The notes under the pieces were generated by a model, which was not told the origin of the DNA, ran no database searches, and saw nothing but the letters and a program-made list of their open reading frames with translations. A program made the translations under genes and the position numbers. This document shows positions 63,350-64,000 of a stretch of 64,000 nucleotides of DNA, in pieces. Origin of the DNA: Mesorhizobium sp. B1-1-8 (lineage in GTDB: Bacteria > Pseudomonadota > Alphaproteobacteria > Rhizobiales > Rhizobiaceae); the NCBI RefSeq assembly GCF_006442795.2, contig NZ_CP083956.1, forward strand, positions 4,379,501 through 4,443,500, in the 5' to 3' direction. Position 1 is the stretch's first letter, and each line of letters starts with the position of its first letter.

Positions 63350-64000
63350 TTACGGCGTCGTCATCGTTGCGGCTTGCTGGTCGATCTTGCCGGAGAGGAC
63401 ATCCTTGGCCCAGCCGGTGACGTCGGCGTCGACCGGCTTGTTGGCCATGTCCTGCAGGGCGGCGTCGAGCGAGGCATCATCGGGCGCAGGCGCATTGTCA
63501 ACCGCGGTCTGGGCGTCCGCGGCCGCTTGGGTATCATCGGCGATTGCCGTGTTCTGCGCGTCGATCTGCGCCTGGACGTCGGCGATCTGCGCGTCGAGAG
63601 CCGCCTGCTGTTCGGGCGTGAAGCCGGTTGTGTCAGTCGCATTGAGGTTGTCGAGCTGCGTGGTGAGGTCGGCGAGCGTGGCCTGGTCGGCGGCCAGCTT
63701 GGCGTTCGCCGCATCAAGCTTGGCCTGCGCGTTCTGGGCTACGGCTGCCTGCGTCACGTAGGCCTGAATGCCAGCGAATTTCTTACTCTTGGAGTTCATG
63801 TAGGCGTTGATGTTGCGCTGCAGCGAGTTCAGCCGGCCGAGCTTGGAATGGATGTTCTTGTCCTTGGGCGTCGCGGCCGTGGTCGTGTCATCGGTGGTGG
63901 AATCGTCGGTGGCGACGTCGTCCGTCGCGGCCTTCGCCTGGCCCGGAGCCGACGCCGACTTGCCGTGCGAGGCGCTGCTGTTGCCCTTGCCGCCGCCATT
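63350..64000 (-). CDS. Ala/Gln/Asp-rich coiled-coil protein, 5' end outside the window
   Basis: At least 216 residues, running off the right edge without a start. The visible part has a Ser/Thr/Asp-rich disordered region (TDDVATDDSTTDDTTTAAT), then KLGRLNSLQRNINAYMNSKS. Long Ala/Gln/Asp-rich coiled-coil helices follow (QAKLDAANAKLAADQATLAD; LDAQIADVQAQIDAQNTAIA). Probably an exported or surface-associated structural protein; the signal peptide cannot be checked here. Confidence 0.75.
   Translation of the reverse strand, partial: NGGGKGNSSASHGKSASAPGQAKAATDDVATDDSTTDDTTTAATPKDKNIHSKLGRLNSLQRNINAYMNSKSKKFAGIQAYVTQAAVAQNAQAKLDAANAKLAADQATLADLTTQLDNLNATDTTGFTPEQQAALDAQIADVQAQIDAQNTAIADDTQAAADAQTAVDNAPAPDDASLDAALQDMANKPVDADVTGWAKDVLSGKIDQQAATMTTP

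Overview
The window looks like chromosome of a Mesorhizobium-type alphaproteobacterium (Hyphomicrobiales). The evidence is high GC, a GcrA-type regulator, an ExoX-like protein, DUF982/DUF1236/DUF2934 proteins, Omp25-like and Porin_2-like outer membrane proteins, and about a dozen copies of a ~150 bp palindromic intergenic repeat with CTCCCCCTCGAGGGGGAG arms, here called REP-A. A second repeat with AGCATGTCTTTGTCCCGA cores, REP-B, occurs four times. No rRNA, tRNA or CRISPR array was seen. Genus and species are inferred, not proven.

Layout. 0-9 kb: an RbsBAC-like sugar ABC operon, a solitary groEL, a GNAT acetyltransferase, an aldo/keto reductase and an Hsp20. 9-15.5 kb: GST, flavin monooxygenase, DUF922 and VOC proteins, an IS481-type element inserted in a REP-A copy, and an MFS transporter. 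15.5-23.6 kb: a CPA2 antiporter with USP tail, a DUF2270 membrane protein, VOC and AKR enzymes, and a TetR regulator with a perfect 20-bp palindrome beside it. 23.9-27.7 kb: a paoABC-like molybdenum hydroxylase operon. 28-34 kb: two outer membrane beta-barrels with duplicated upstream DNA, an AraC regulator, and a divergent LysR/quinone oxidoreductase pair. 34.5-37.6 kb: slipin/NfeD protease operon and a cold-shock gene. 38.8-39.1 kb: two tiny genes, too short for ordinary gene callers, whose products carry a lasso-type RiPP leader motif. 39.4-43.5 kb: tandem acyltransferase-SGNH genes. 44-46.9 kb: three paralogous small secreted Tyr/His-rich proteins and a DUF763 protein.

46.9-49.9 kb is a prophage-style control region. 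A CI/LexA-like S24 repressor is divergent from a Cro-like gene, which leads an operon with a GcrA paralog and a DUF6456-like protein. Operators of the form TCGTAC-N5-GTACGA lie between them. The same operator pair recurs 6 kb away inside a near-consensus promoter for an unknown 117-aa gene (55206-55559), so the repressor probably controls that gene too. Between the two lies a TPP-riboswitch-controlled ykoF-thiXYZ pyrimidine uptake operon interrupted by REP-A, then a GSU2403-family nucleotidyltransferase gene preceded by two identical 28-bp inverted-repeat operators.

55.5-64 kb holds mostly small envelope or stress proteins: two Porin_2/YadA-like chimeric proteins, PilZ, DUF2934, three DUF1236 proteins (one with an expanded Gln/Thr repeat region), DUF982, an ExoX-like protein, a small four-helix membrane protein, and an Ala/Gln/Asp-rich coiled-coil protein cut by the window edge.
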